A model generated the notes under the pieces. It was not told the DNA's origin. It saw only the letters and a list, made by a program, of their open reading frames with translations, and ran no database searches. This document shows positions 52,427-64,000 of a stretch of DNA of 64,000 nt, one piece after another (the stretch's first letter is position 1; the number at the start of each line of letters is the position of its first letter). The position numbers and the translations under genes were made by a program. The stretch is from NCBI RefSeq assembly GCF_013280495.1, contig NZ_JABSSX010000007.1:62001-126000 (forward strand), written 5' to 3'. Source of the stretch: Brevibacterium permense (GTDB lineage Bacteria > Actinomycetota > Actinomycetes > Actinomycetales > Brevibacteriaceae).

Positions 52427-54220
52427 CTATTTCGCTGCGGCCAGTTCGCCCATCGGGCTCAGCGCCGTCGGAGCGTCGGCCGGGGTCTGGGCGAGCGTCT
52501 CGAACTCATTGATCTGATCGAGGGCGGTTCCCATCGAGATGTTCGTGACGCGCTCGAGGATGACCTCGACGACCACGGGCACCTGATGCTCGTCCATGAG
52601 TTCCTTGGCCACCCGCAGGCCTTCGCCGATGAGTTCGGGATCCTCGACCCGCAGCGCCTTGCACCCGAGCCCCTGGGCCACGGCCACATGGTCGACTCCG
52701 TAACCGGATGATGCGGAACCCGCGGCGTTGATATTCTCGAAGGCCAGCGACACCTCGTAGTCCATCTCGAATCCGCGCTGGGACTGGCGGATGAGACCGA
52801 GGTAGGAGTTGTTGACGACGACGTGGACATAGGGGATCCGGTGCTGCGCGCCGACAGCGAGCCCTTCGATCATGAACTGGAAGTCGTAGTCACCGGACAG
52901 CGCCACGACGGTCTCGCCGGGCTTGCCCTTGGCCACTCCGAGTGCGGCCGGTCCGGTCCAGCCCAAAGGACCGGCCTGTCCCGCGTTGATCCAGTGCCGG
53001 GGCCGGTAGACGTGCAGCATCTGAGCACCGGCGATCTGGCTGAGCCCGATCGTCGAGACGTAGGTGACGTCGCGGCCGAAGGCCTGGTTCATCTCCTGAT
53101 AGACGCGCTGCGGCTTGATCGGCACCTCGGTGAAGTTCGTCTTCCGGTGCTCGGTCGACTTCCGTGCCGTGCATTCGCCAGCCCAACCGGTGAAGTCCGG
53201 CAGCCCGCCCGACCGAGAGCGTGCACCCGCCAGCAGCGCATCGAGGGCGGCTCCGGCGTCCGAGGCGACTCCGTAGTCGGGAGCGAAGACGCGTCCGATC
53301 TGGGTGGGTTCGATGTCGATGTGGACGAATTTCCGACCCTTGCGGTACACGCCCAGGTCACCGGTGTGGCGGTTGGCCCAGCGGTTGCCGATGCCGATGA
53401 CGAGGTCGGATTCGAGGAAAGAGGCGTTTCCGTAGCGCACGTGCGTCTGGATTCCGACCATGCCCGCGGCCAGCAGGTGGTCATCGGGGATCACGCCCCA
53501 GCCCATCAGGGTCGGCGAGACCGGGATTGAGGTGAGTTCGGCGAATTCGACGAGCCGGTCGGCGGCGTCGGCATTGATGATTCCCCCGCCGGCGATGATG
53601 ATCGGGTGCTCCGCCTCGGCGATGAGGTCAAGGATCCTCTCCGCCTGCGCCGAGGTGGCCGCGGGCTTGGCCGGGGTCAGCGGTTCGTAGGTGTCGATGT
53701 CGAATTCGATCTCGGTCTGCTGCACGTCGATGGGCAGGTCGATGAGCACGGGTCCGGGACGGGCCGAGCGCATGAGCTGGAACGCGGTCTGGAAGACGCC
53801 GGGCACCTGTCCGGCTTCGAGCACCGTCTTGGCCATCTTCGTCACGGGCTTCGCGATCGCGGCGATGTCGACGGCCTGGAAGTCCTCCTTGTCGAGCACG
53901 GCGACGGGTGCTTGGCCGGTGATGCACAGGATCGGCTGGGAGTCCGCGGCTGCGGCGTAGAGTCCGGTGATCATGTCGGTGCCTGCCGGGCCCGAGGTGC
54001 CCAGGCAGACTCCGATGTTGCCGGGTGCCGAACGGGTGTATCCGTCGGCCATGTGGGAGGCTCCCTCGACGTGCCGGGCGAGGGTGTGGCGGATTCCGCC
54101 GTGGGCCTTCATCGCCGAGTAGAGCGGGTTGATGGCCGCTCCCGGCAGCCCGAAGGTCTCGGTGGCGCCTTCCTTTTCGAGGATGAGCACAACGGCGTCG
54201 ACTGCGCGCATGCGTGTCAT
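52427..54220 (-). CDS. gcl: Glyoxylate carboligase (tartronate-semialdehyde synthase)
   Basis: The 597-residue thiamine-diphosphate enzyme has the Gcl start ([20 protein letters not shown], where Val/Leu replaces the usual catalytic Glu region of other TPP enzymes), [20 protein letters not shown] (about 70-89), a central FAD-binding-like domain, and the TPP motif [20 protein letters not shown] to [10 protein letters not shown] (about 443-480). It joins two glyoxylates into tartronate semialdehyde and CO2. Last gene of the hyi-glxR-gcl operon. Confidence 0.95.
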   Translation of the reverse strand: MTRMRAVDAVVLILEKEGATETFGLPGAAINPLYSAMKAHGGIRHTLARHVEGASHMADGYTRSAPGNIGVCLGTSGPAGTDMITGLYAAAADSQPILCITGQAPVAVLDKEDFQAVDIAAIAKPVTKMAKTVLEAGQVPGVFQTAFQLMRSARPGPVLIDLPIDVQQTEIEFDIDTYEPLTPAKPAATSAQAERILDLIAEAEHPIIIAGGGIINADAADRLVEFAELTSIPVSPTLMGWGVIPDDHLLAAGMVGIQTHVRYGNASFLESDLVIGIGNRWANRHTGDLGVYRKGRKFVHIDIEPTQIGRVFAPDYGVASDAGAALDALLAGARSRSGGLPDFTGWAGECTARKSTEHRKTNFTEVPIKPQRVYQEMNQAFGRDVTYVSTIGLSQIAGAQMLHVYRPRHWINAGQAGPLGWTGPAALGVAKGKPGETVVALSGDYDFQFMIEGLAVGAQHRIPYVHVVVNNSYLGLIRQSQRGFEMDYEVSLAFENINAAGSASSGYGVDHVAVAQGLGCKALRVEDPELIGEGLRVAKELMDEHQVPVVVEVILERVTNISMGTALDQINEFETLAQTPADAPTALSPMGELAAAK

Positions 54221-54311
54221 GGGTGCGTCCTTTGTTCGTGAGCCGGCGACGACGCTGTCGCCGGCTCGGTTCTTGGTTGAGTGGTGGGATCACCGGCGCC
54301 GAGGCGGTCGT

Positions 54312-55199
54312 TCAGTTCTCGTTCTTACCGGAGAGGGCTTCGATGACGGTGAAGAGACCGGAGTGATCGAGTCCTCCGTTGCCCTGCTGCACTGTTGCGG
54401 CGACGAGCTGGGCGACCGTGGCGCCGAGCGGGATCGCCACTCCTGCCTCGCGGGCGGCGGCGGTGACGATGCCCATGTCCTTGTGGTGGAGTTCGAGTCG
54501 GAATCCGGGGTCGAAGGAGCGGTCGAGCATCTTCTGCCCTTTCTGATCGAGCACCTTGGATCCGGCCAGCCCGCCGCCGAGGACCTGCAGGGCTGCTCCC
54601 GTCTCGACTCCATAGGCTTCGAGGAAGACGACGGCTTCGGCCAGCAGTCCGATATTGCCGGCGACCATGAGCTGGTTCGCGGCTTTGACGGTCTGGCCGG
54701 CTCCCGAGGGGCCGACGAGGACGATGGTCTTGCCGACGGCTTCGAAGACATCGGCGACGGCGTCGAAGTCGGCCTGGTCGCCGCCGACCATGAAGGAGAG
54801 GACACCGTCGATGGCTCCGGGCTCCCCTCCGGAGACAGGGGCATCGAGCGGTTTGAGGCCGGCGGCCTTGGCCTGCTCGGCCAGGTCCTTCGCGGCGTCG
54901 GGACGGATGGTGGAGAAGTCGATCCAGGTGGCGCCGGCGGAAGCGTGGGCGAGGATTCCGTCGTCGCCGGTGACCACGGCTTCGACGTCGGGTGAGTCGG
55001 GAACCATGGTGATGATGACGTCGACCCCGTCCACCGCCTCGGCGATGGTGGCGGCGGCACTGCCTCCCGCCTCGGCGAGGGCGTCGGCCTTGGCCGGGGT
55101 GCGGTTGAAGCCGCGGACGTCGAATCCGCGCGCGACGAGATTCTTGGCCATGGGCAGGCCCATGATTCCGAGTCCGATGAAAGCGATGGTCTTGGACAT
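54312..55199 (-). CDS. glxR: Tartronate semialdehyde reductase (2-hydroxy-3-oxopropionate reductase)
   Basis: The 295-residue beta-hydroxyacid dehydrogenase has FIGLGIMGLPMAKNLVARGF (about 6-25), DAPVSGGEPGAIDGVLSFMV (about 121-140), GAGQTVKAANQLMVAGNI with catalytic Lys (about 165-182) and FRLELHHKDMGIV. It reduces tartronate semialdehyde to D-glycerate, the substrate of GlxK. It lies 35 bp after hyi and about 90 bp before gcl. Confidence 0.94.
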   Translation of the reverse strand: MSKTIAFIGLGIMGLPMAKNLVARGFDVRGFNRTPAKADALAEAGGSAAATIAEAVDGVDVIITMVPDSPDVEAVVTGDDGILAHASAGATWIDFSTIRPDAAKDLAEQAKAAGLKPLDAPVSGGEPGAIDGVLSFMVGGDQADFDAVADVFEAVGKTIVLVGPSGAGQTVKAANQLMVAGNIGLLAEAVVFLEAYGVETGAALQVLGGGLAGSKVLDQKGQKMLDRSFDPGFRLELHHKDMGIVTAAAREAGVAIPLGATVAQLVAATVQQGNGGLDHSGLFTVIEALSGKNEN

Positions 55200-55234
55200 G
55201 GTGGGGGTTTCCTTCGAGTCGTCGGTGGTGATGT

Positions 55235-56059
55235 TCAGGCGGTCTGGGCGGCGCGGTCGAGCCAGTCGAAGGCGGTGGCGCGGTCCTGTTTGTATTCGAG
55301 TGCCACGCCTCCGGTGTAGCCGAGGTCGTAGGCGCGGTCGATCCAATCGCGCAGCGGCAGCGATCCGGTGCCGGGTGCTCCGCGGCCGTCGGCGTCGGCG
55401 ATCTGGATGTGGCCGAAGTTCGCGGCTTCGGCTTCGATGACGGCCGCGACATCGTCGCCGTTGACGTGCATGTGGTAGAAGTCGGCGAGCACGGCGATGT
55501 TCTCGGGCCGGTCGGCGCGGATGCGTCCGACGACCTCGGCGGCGTCGGCGTAGCGCTTGAGCGGGTAGGCCTCGGCCCCGGAGACGGGTTCGACGAGGAC
55601 GGTTCCGCCGATCTCGGCGACCTTGCCGGCGGCCAGCGCCAGGTTGGCGGCGGCCGTGGCGTCCTGAGCGGCGGTGTCCTGGCCGTCGGCGCGCAGCCCG
55701 TAGAGGGCGTTGAAGGCGCGGCAGCCGGTGCGACGGCCGATTTCGACGACGATGTCGACGTTCTTCGCGAAGTTCTCTTCGGCGCCGATGATCGAGACCC
55801 TTCCGCGATCGCCGGCTGCCATGTTCCCGGCCCAGAAGTTCAGGCCTTTGAGGGCGACGCCAGCGGATTCGAGGGAAGCGATGAACTCATCGACCTCCGC
55901 CGAGGATGGGCTCGGGTTCCCGTCGAAGGGCCACCAGAATTCGACCTCGTCGAAACCGGCGTCCTTAGCGGCCTGAGCGCGCTCGAGAACGGGCAGTTCG
56001 GTGAGCAGGGTGGAGCAGTTGAGGACGTAGCTGTCAGGTGAGGTGAAGTCCTGGGACAT
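55235..56059 (-). CDS. hyi: Hydroxypyruvate isomerase
   Basis: The 274-residue TIM-barrel enzyme has VLNCSTLLTELPVLERAQAA at the start, FDEVEFWWPF (about 36-45), FNALYGLR, VLVEPVSGAEAYPL (Glu metal ligand, about 153-166), VLADFYHMHVNGDD and FGHIQIADADGRGAPGTG. It interconverts hydroxypyruvate and tartronate semialdehyde. AAAGGAG precedes ATG 56059, favoured over the longer frame. The operon hyi-glxR-gcl begins here, with the purine-region operator at 56087-56112 just upstream. Confidence 0.93.
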   Translation of the reverse strand: MSQDFTSPDSYVLNCSTLLTELPVLERAQAAKDAGFDEVEFWWPFDGNPSPSSAEVDEFIASLESAGVALKGLNFWAGNMAAGDRGRVSIIGAEENFAKNVDIVVEIGRRTGCRAFNALYGLRADGQDTAAQDATAAANLALAAGKVAEIGGTVLVEPVSGAEAYPLKRYADAAEVVGRIRADRPENIAVLADFYHMHVNGDDVAAVIEAEAANFGHIQIADADGRGAPGTGSLPLRDWIDRAYDLGYTGGVALEYKQDRATAFDWLDRAAQTA

Positions 56060-56086
56060 GGAGCTCTCCTTTGAGTTGCCGCTATT

Positions 56087-56112
56087 TTCCGTATTGTGGA
56101 AGTATGTTTCCA
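56087..56112. promoter_or_regulatory. Operator motif upstream of hyi-glxR-gcl
   Basis: TTCCGTATTGTGGAA (56087-56101) overlaps TGGAAGTATGTTTCCA (56097-56112, GGAA-N6-TTCC), the same double arrangement as at 47961-47987, 28 bp upstream of the hyi start. Confidence 0.7.
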
Positions 56113-56169
56113 TTCAGTGAAATCAGCATAAGTTGCCCGCGGTGGTCCCGTCAAGACTTTCCCTAATTG

Positions 56170-56225
56170 CTACCTGACGGCGGCCCAGCCACCGCGCGCG
56201 AGGTTGCTGGGCCGCCGTCAGGTAG
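56170..56225. repeat. 56-bp palindromic repeat, copy 3
   Basis: CTACCTGACGGCGGCCCAGC ... GGTAG, flanked by AATTG and TAATT. It lies between the guaD stop and the hyi operator and may end guaD transcription. Confidence 0.9.
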
Positions 56226-56234
56226 TAATTGGGG

Positions 56235-57512
56235 TCAGAGAGGGGTGCCGTTGACCCAGACGCCGGCGATGTCGGCAGGGGTGCCCATGGCGAAGATCTT
56301 CGCTAAGGCGTCCTCGTCGTCGGCGGCGTGGCGGATGCCGACGTCCAAGGGCTGTCCCTCGGCCGGGCGGACGAGCACAGCGTCGAAGCGCTTGCCCGGA
56401 CTCAGCACCCCGACCTCATCGAGCTCGAGCGCTTCGGCGCCTGCAGACGTCGCCAGGTGCAGCAGATGCGCGGAGGTCAACGCCACTCCACCGGACGGAT
56501 CGAGCTGCTGCATGAAGTACGACTGCACGCCCTCCTTGAGCAGGTTGAACCCAGTGCCCGCTCCGACGTCCGAACCCAGAGCCACCCGGACGCCTGACTC
56601 GATATGCCGGCGCAGCGGGAAGAAGCCGCTGGCCAGAGCCGAGTTCGAGGTCGGGCAGTGCGCGACCACGGATCCAGCCTCGGCCATCCGCGCCAGTTCC
56701 CGATCCTGCGGGTGGAGGTTGTGCGCGAGCACGGTGCGCCGACCGACGAGTCCCGCCCGGTCGTACGTATCGAGATAATCACGAGCCTCCGGGTGGATCT
56801 GCGCGACCCCGGAGATCTCATCGACGTTCTCGTTCAGGTGCGAGGTCACCCAGATGCCCGGGTTCTCCTCCACGAGGCGGCCGCCGGCAGCCAGCAGCTC
56901 CGGTCCCGCGGAGAACGAGAATCGCGGGGTCACCGCGTAGCGCAGTCGTCCCTGGCCGTGCCACCGGTCGATGAGCGCTTGGCTCTCCTCGGTCGAACGC
57001 TCCACGTCGGTGAGCAGCGCATCGGGCAGGTTCCGGTCGCTGGTGACCAGCCCGGAGGTGATCCGCAGCCCCGATGCTGAAGCGGCGGCGAAGAAGGCGT
57101 CCATGGCGCCCGCGAAGTGCGAACCGAAGACCATCGCCGAGGTGGTCCCCGCCGAGATCAGTCCCGTGAGGAATTCGCCGGCCACCGCCTTCGCGTAAGC
57201 CGGGTCGGCGAGCTTCGCCTCTTCGGGCAGGGCGCACTGGTCGAGCCAGTCGAGCAGCGGCCGTCCGAGATGGCCGATGGCCCTGACCTGCGGCAGATGG
57301 ACGTGGGTGTCGATGAGTCCGGGGATGAGCACGCCGTCGCGGAGGTCGACGACTTGCGCCTCGGGATGCTCCGCCCGGGCAGTGTCGAAATCGGTGCGGG
57401 AGGTGATGAGTCCGTCGTCGACGACGAGGGCGATATCGGCAGCCGAGCGCAGCCGGCCGCCGGTGAATGGGTTGTCCGGCGTATCGAAGACGCGGGCGCG
57501 GTAGATGACCAC
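56235..57512 (-). CDS. guaD: Guanine deaminase
   Basis: The 425-residue amidohydrolase has the guanine-deaminase metal motif IPGLIDTHVHLPQVRAIG (about 63-80), SAMVFGSHFAGAMDAFFAAA, WVTSHLNENVDEI (about 222-234), VLAHNLHPQDRELARMAE and LGSDVGAGTGFNLL (about 314-327). It converts guanine to xanthine, the substrate of XdhAB. It follows xdhC on the same strand with a 48-bp gap, so the order xdhA-xdhB-xdhC-guaD is probably one operon. Confidence 0.93.
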   Translation of the reverse strand: MVIYRARVFDTPDNPFTGGRLRSAADIALVVDDGLITSRTDFDTARAEHPEAQVVDLRDGVLIPGLIDTHVHLPQVRAIGHLGRPLLDWLDQCALPEEAKLADPAYAKAVAGEFLTGLISAGTTSAMVFGSHFAGAMDAFFAAASASGLRITSGLVTSDRNLPDALLTDVERSTEESQALIDRWHGQGRLRYAVTPRFSFSAGPELLAAGGRLVEENPGIWVTSHLNENVDEISGVAQIHPEARDYLDTYDRAGLVGRRTVLAHNLHPQDRELARMAEAGSVVAHCPTSNSALASGFFPLRRHIESGVRVALGSDVGAGTGFNLLKEGVQSYFMQQLDPSGGVALTSAHLLHLATSAGAEALELDEVGVLSPGKRFDAVLVRPAEGQPLDVGIRHAADDEDALAKIFAMGTPADIAGVWVNGTPL

Positions 57513-57560
57513 AGCGGTTCTCCTAGAGTCAGTGGTGGCGAAAGTCAGTGGTGGTGATGG

Positions 57561-58342
57561 TCAGGCCATGCGGCCGAGCAGATCCGCGGCGACGCTCACG
57601 GCGATCGTCGCGGGTGCTTTGCCGGGCAGGTCGGGCAGCCCGATGGGGCACCGGATGGTGTCGATGGCCTCGGGCGCGAAGCCTTCGGAGGCGAGGTTCT
57701 TGCGGAAGCGCTGCCATTTCGCGTTCGAGCCGATGAGCCCGATCGATCCGAGGTCGCCGCGGGTCAGCGCCGCGGAGCACAGGTGCAGGTCCTCGGCATG
57801 GTCATGGGTCATGATGACCACGTGCGCTCCGGCCGGCAGCTCCGTGATCACCTCTTCCCCGACGACAGCGAATTCGCGGCGGATCCGCGCCACCGGCTCC
57901 TCCAACTCGTCGAGAGCCTCGAGCTGTTCCGGCCGTGAATCGGACACGGTCAGGTCGAGATCGTGGCGGGCGAGGATCCGGGTGAGTTCGAGTCCGATGT
58001 TGCCGATGCCGAAGATCGCCACCGAGGCGGGCACGGGCAGGGGTTCGAAGAGCATGGTGACCTCTCCGCCGCAGCATTGGCGACCGTATTTGGCCGGAGC
58101 CTTGTCGTTGAGCCGCAGGGTGAGCATCTCCGGAGCTGTCTGCCCCTCGGAGAGCAGTTCCCGGGCACGGGTGAGGGCCGTCATCTCGAGATTGCCCCCG
58201 CCGATGGTCCCGAACAGGTCATCAGCGGTGGCGATCATCTTCGCTCCCGCCTCGCGCGGGGCATGCCCGCGCACCGCGGCGAGAGTGACGAGGACAGCCG
58301 GCACCCGAGCTGCGCGAAGCTCGGCTGCGGTGTCCATCCAGG

Positions 58343-58346
<4 letters not shown>
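57561..58346 (-). CDS. xdhC: Xanthine dehydrogenase accessory protein XdhC
   Basis: The 261-residue protein has the XdhC features: VTLAAVRGHAPREAGAKMIA (about 20-39), GTIGGGNLEMTAL (about 46-58), QCCGGEVTMLFEPL (about 89-102), a Rossmann-like VAIFGIGNIGLELTRILARH and the C-terminal RCPIGLPDLPGKAPATIAVS. XdhC inserts the sulphurated molybdenum cofactor into xanthine dehydrogenase. The start overlaps the xdhB stop (ATGA). Confidence 0.93.
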
Positions 58347-62178
<3,832 letters not shown>

Positions 62179-62295
62179 CGCACTTCACACCTCCCGCGCC
62201 TCTCCACTGAGGCGCACAGTGCATGGTTGGAACAATTTGCTTCGTTCTTCGAGCCTCTGGTTATCCATGCGAACAGCGCAGAAGAACGTGGAAGA

Positions 62296-62312
62296 GGGGA
62301 CTGGACGTCCCC
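62296..62312 (-). terminator. Terminator after the AzgA permease gene
   Basis: GGGGAC-N5-GTCCCC; on the minus strand it is followed by TCTTCC. It lies about 62 bp downstream of the permease stop. Confidence 0.55.
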
Positions 62313-62373
62313 GCAGGTCAAGCCCCGTGGGCGATCTGGCCCTTTCCCCAAGCTGAGTGTCCAACCATTGTTC

Positions 62374-63840
62374 TCATGCCCCCAAGATAGCCGAAATCGG
62401 GCCGCGAACGAAGTACAGGACGAATCCGGCCGAGACGACCCACAGCAGCCAGTGGACCTGGCGGGCACGGTTGCTCATGGCGTGGATGAGCGCCCAGGAG
62501 ATGAATCCGACGCCGATTCCGTTGGCGATCGAATAGGTCAGCGGCATCGTCACCATGGTGAGGAAGACCGGCAGCGAGGTGCGGAAGTCGGTCATGTCGA
62601 TCTCACGGATCTGCGTGACCATCATGGCGCCGACGACGACGAGCGCCGCGGCTCCGGCTTCCATCGGGATGACGGCGATGAGCGGTGAGAAGAACATCGA
62701 CAGCAGGAACAGCACACCGGTGATGCAGGCGGCCAGACCCGTGCGCGCGCCTTCGGCGATTCCGGCTGCGGAGTCGACGAAGACCGTGTTCGACGATGCG
62801 GAGGCACCGCCGCCGAAGACCGCGCCGAGACCTTCGACGATGAAGGCTCCGCGGATGCGCGGGAACATTCCGTCCTCGGTCTGCAGCCCGGCGCTGCGGG
62901 CCAATCCGGTCATCGAGCCCATGGCATCGAAGAAGTTCGTGAACACGAGGGTGAACACGAGCATCGTGGCCGCGAGGACTCCGATGTGCTGGAAGCCGCC
63001 GACAAGGTCGAAGGCGCCGATGAGACCGAAGTCGGGAAGCGCGATGACCTGTTTCGGAAATTCCGGCGCGGAGAGGTTCCAGCCCAGCGGGTCCGGATTG
63101 ACCGGGTCGCCGACGGTTCCGAGCTTCGCGAACGCCTGGATGATGATCGCGGCGATCGTGGCCACGATGATGCCGATGAGGATGCCGCCGGGAATCCTCC
63201 GCGCCACGAGGATGCCGATGAGGACCAGCGCGAAGACGAAGACCAGCGTCGGCAGGGAGCCGATCGATCCGTCCTGACCCAGCTGGACGGGTGGGCCGGA
63301 CGGGGTGCGGGTGACGAACCCTGCGTTGACGAAGCCGATGAAGGCGATGAAGAGTCCGATGCCCACAGTGATCGCGATCTTCAGCGCATGTGGGACGGCG
63401 TTGAAGATCGCGGTGCGGATGCCCGTGGCACCGAGGACGACGATGATGACGCCGTTGATGACCACCAGCCCCATCGCATCGGCCCAGGTGACCTCCTGGA
63501 CGACGGAGACGGCGAGGAAGCTGTTCATGCCCAGGCCTGCGGCCAGGCCGAAGGGCAGTCGGGCGACGATGCCGAAGAGAATCGTGATGACGCCAGCGAC
63601 GAGCCCGGTGACCGCGGTCAGCTGGGCGAAGTCGAGGCTGTCTCCGGCGATGTCCTGGGAACCGCCGAGGATGAGCGGATTGAGGACGACGATATAGGCC
63701 ATCGCGAAGAAGGCGACGATGCCGCCGCGGATCTCCTGCTTGATCGTCGAGCCTCGATGGGTGATTTCGAAGAATTTGTCGAGAAGCCCCGGTCTCGAAG
63801 ATGCGGTCTGCACCGCTTGGTCGTTGTCAGCCATTTTCAT
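62374..63840 (-). CDS. NCS2/AzgA-family guanine/hypoxanthine permease
   Basis: The 488-residue protein has about 12-14 membrane segments and AzgA-type landmarks: STIKQEIRGGIVAFFAMAYI (about 31-50), NPLILGG, LPFGLAAGLGMNSFLAVSVV (about 94-113), FTLVFTNFFDAMGSMTGLAR (about 297-316) and GGGASASSNTVFVDSAAGIA. It imports hypoxanthine/guanine (or adenine) for the degradation enzymes encoded to its left. Start may be ATG 63840 or ATG 63834 (MADND), both behind GAGGTGG. An operator-like element lies upstream at 63969. Confidence 0.9.
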   Translation of the reverse strand: MKMADNDQAVQTASSRPGLLDKFFEITHRGSTIKQEIRGGIVAFFAMAYIVVLNPLILGGSQDIAGDSLDFAQLTAVTGLVAGVITILFGIVARLPFGLAAGLGMNSFLAVSVVQEVTWADAMGLVVINGVIIVVLGATGIRTAIFNAVPHALKIAITVGIGLFIAFIGFVNAGFVTRTPSGPPVQLGQDGSIGSLPTLVFVFALVLIGILVARRIPGGILIGIIVATIAAIIIQAFAKLGTVGDPVNPDPLGWNLSAPEFPKQVIALPDFGLIGAFDLVGGFQHIGVLAATMLVFTLVFTNFFDAMGSMTGLARSAGLQTEDGMFPRIRGAFIVEGLGAVFGGGASASSNTVFVDSAAGIAEGARTGLAACITGVLFLLSMFFSPLIAVIPMEAGAAALVVVGAMMVTQIREIDMTDFRTSLPVFLTMVTMPLTYSIANGIGVGFISWALIHAMSNRARQVHWLLWVVSAGFVLYFVRGPISAILGA

Positions 63841-63968
63841 GGACCACCTCAGGTTGTTCGATTTGGTCAGCCGGCGACATCATCGTCGTCGGCCTTGCGC
63901 CTTGAACATGCGCAGTGAAGCAGTCGAGTCTTCAGCCCCGGATACCGGACCGGGATACCCAAAATTAA

Positions 63969-63994
63969 TTCCATATCCCGGAAAACTCTTTCTG
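63969..63994. promoter_or_regulatory. Operator motif upstream of the purine permease
   Basis: TTCCATATCCCGGAA (63969-63983) overlaps CGGAAAACTCTTTCTG (63979-63994), again the two-part arrangement seen at 47961 and 56087, with one mismatch in the right half. It is 129 bp upstream of the permease start. Confidence 0.55.
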
Positions 63995-64000
63995 TTTCAC

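Noticed and set aside
62179..62295. A purine riboswitch or operator before xdhA
   Set aside because: No conserved three-way-junction core is visible, and the only GGAA-like site (near 62229) has wrong spacing; I could not support a call.

Overview
The window is chromosomal DNA of a high-GC actinobacterium. The gene families, frequent GTG/TTG starts, tight ATGA overlaps, a HAIR-type (HspR) operator, a DtxR/IdeR-like iron box and the malate:quinone oxidoreductase plus homodimeric pyruvate dehydrogenase E1 point to Micrococcales. The overall gene content looks Brevibacterium-like, but that genus call is inference. I see no IS element, prophage, CRISPR array or rRNA.

Left part (1-17.5 kb): an ECF sigma factor cut by the window edge with its YCII partner; cell-envelope genes (DUF4333 lipoprotein, SpoIID/LytB-LGFP protein, L,D-transpeptidase lipoprotein); tRNA-Ser(GGA) and the small SRP RNA; an iron-siderophore binding lipoprotein; a decayed clpP piece; a YidC paralogue with its DUF6412 neighbour; a Clp ATPase behind a HAIR element; a TetR/MFS efflux pair; a DUF3152 protein; and two overlapping glyoxalase-like genes.

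Middle (17.7-38 kb): an unbroken operon of a peptide/nickel-type ABC transporter, an FMN luciferase-like monooxygenase and a fused CMD/alkylhydroperoxidase-like protein, whose substrate is unknown. It is followed by an aldehyde dehydrogenase reduced to a 170-bp scar beside its intact DUF779 partner, an AI-2E permease, an M3 peptidase fused to a YbaK domain, queuosine salvage (transporter and Tgt), homocysteine S-methyltransferase, an Fe(II)/2OG-type oxygenase, a flavin reductase, a GlcD-like oxidase and a HisC/Pat aminotransferase. mqo (38.2-39.7 kb) separates this part from the purine region.

Right part (39.8-64 kb): an almost complete purine-to-glycerate catabolic region. AzgA permease, guanine deaminase and xanthine dehydrogenase (XdhABC) lead to urate. 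Uricase, HIU hydrolase and OHCU decarboxylase give allantoin, which AllB and AllE process further. Gcl, Hyi, GlxR and GlxK carry glyoxylate to 2-phosphoglycerate or 3-phosphoglycerate. An IclR regulator sits in the middle, and a shared motif (TTCCGTAT-N3-GGAA-like, often joined to GGAA-N6-TTCC) precedes most units, so one regulon is likely. Allantoate amidohydrolase and a classical ureidoglycolate enzyme are absent here; a DUF6986 aldolase-like gene sits next to allE. aceE lies inside the region. Three copies of a 56-bp palindrome occur here, two of them bracketing a DUF559/AbiEi-like gene.

Several gene scars (clpP, aldehyde dehydrogenase, a luciferase-like monooxygenase end and a possible malic-enzyme end) show that local deletion and frameshift decay is common in this genome.
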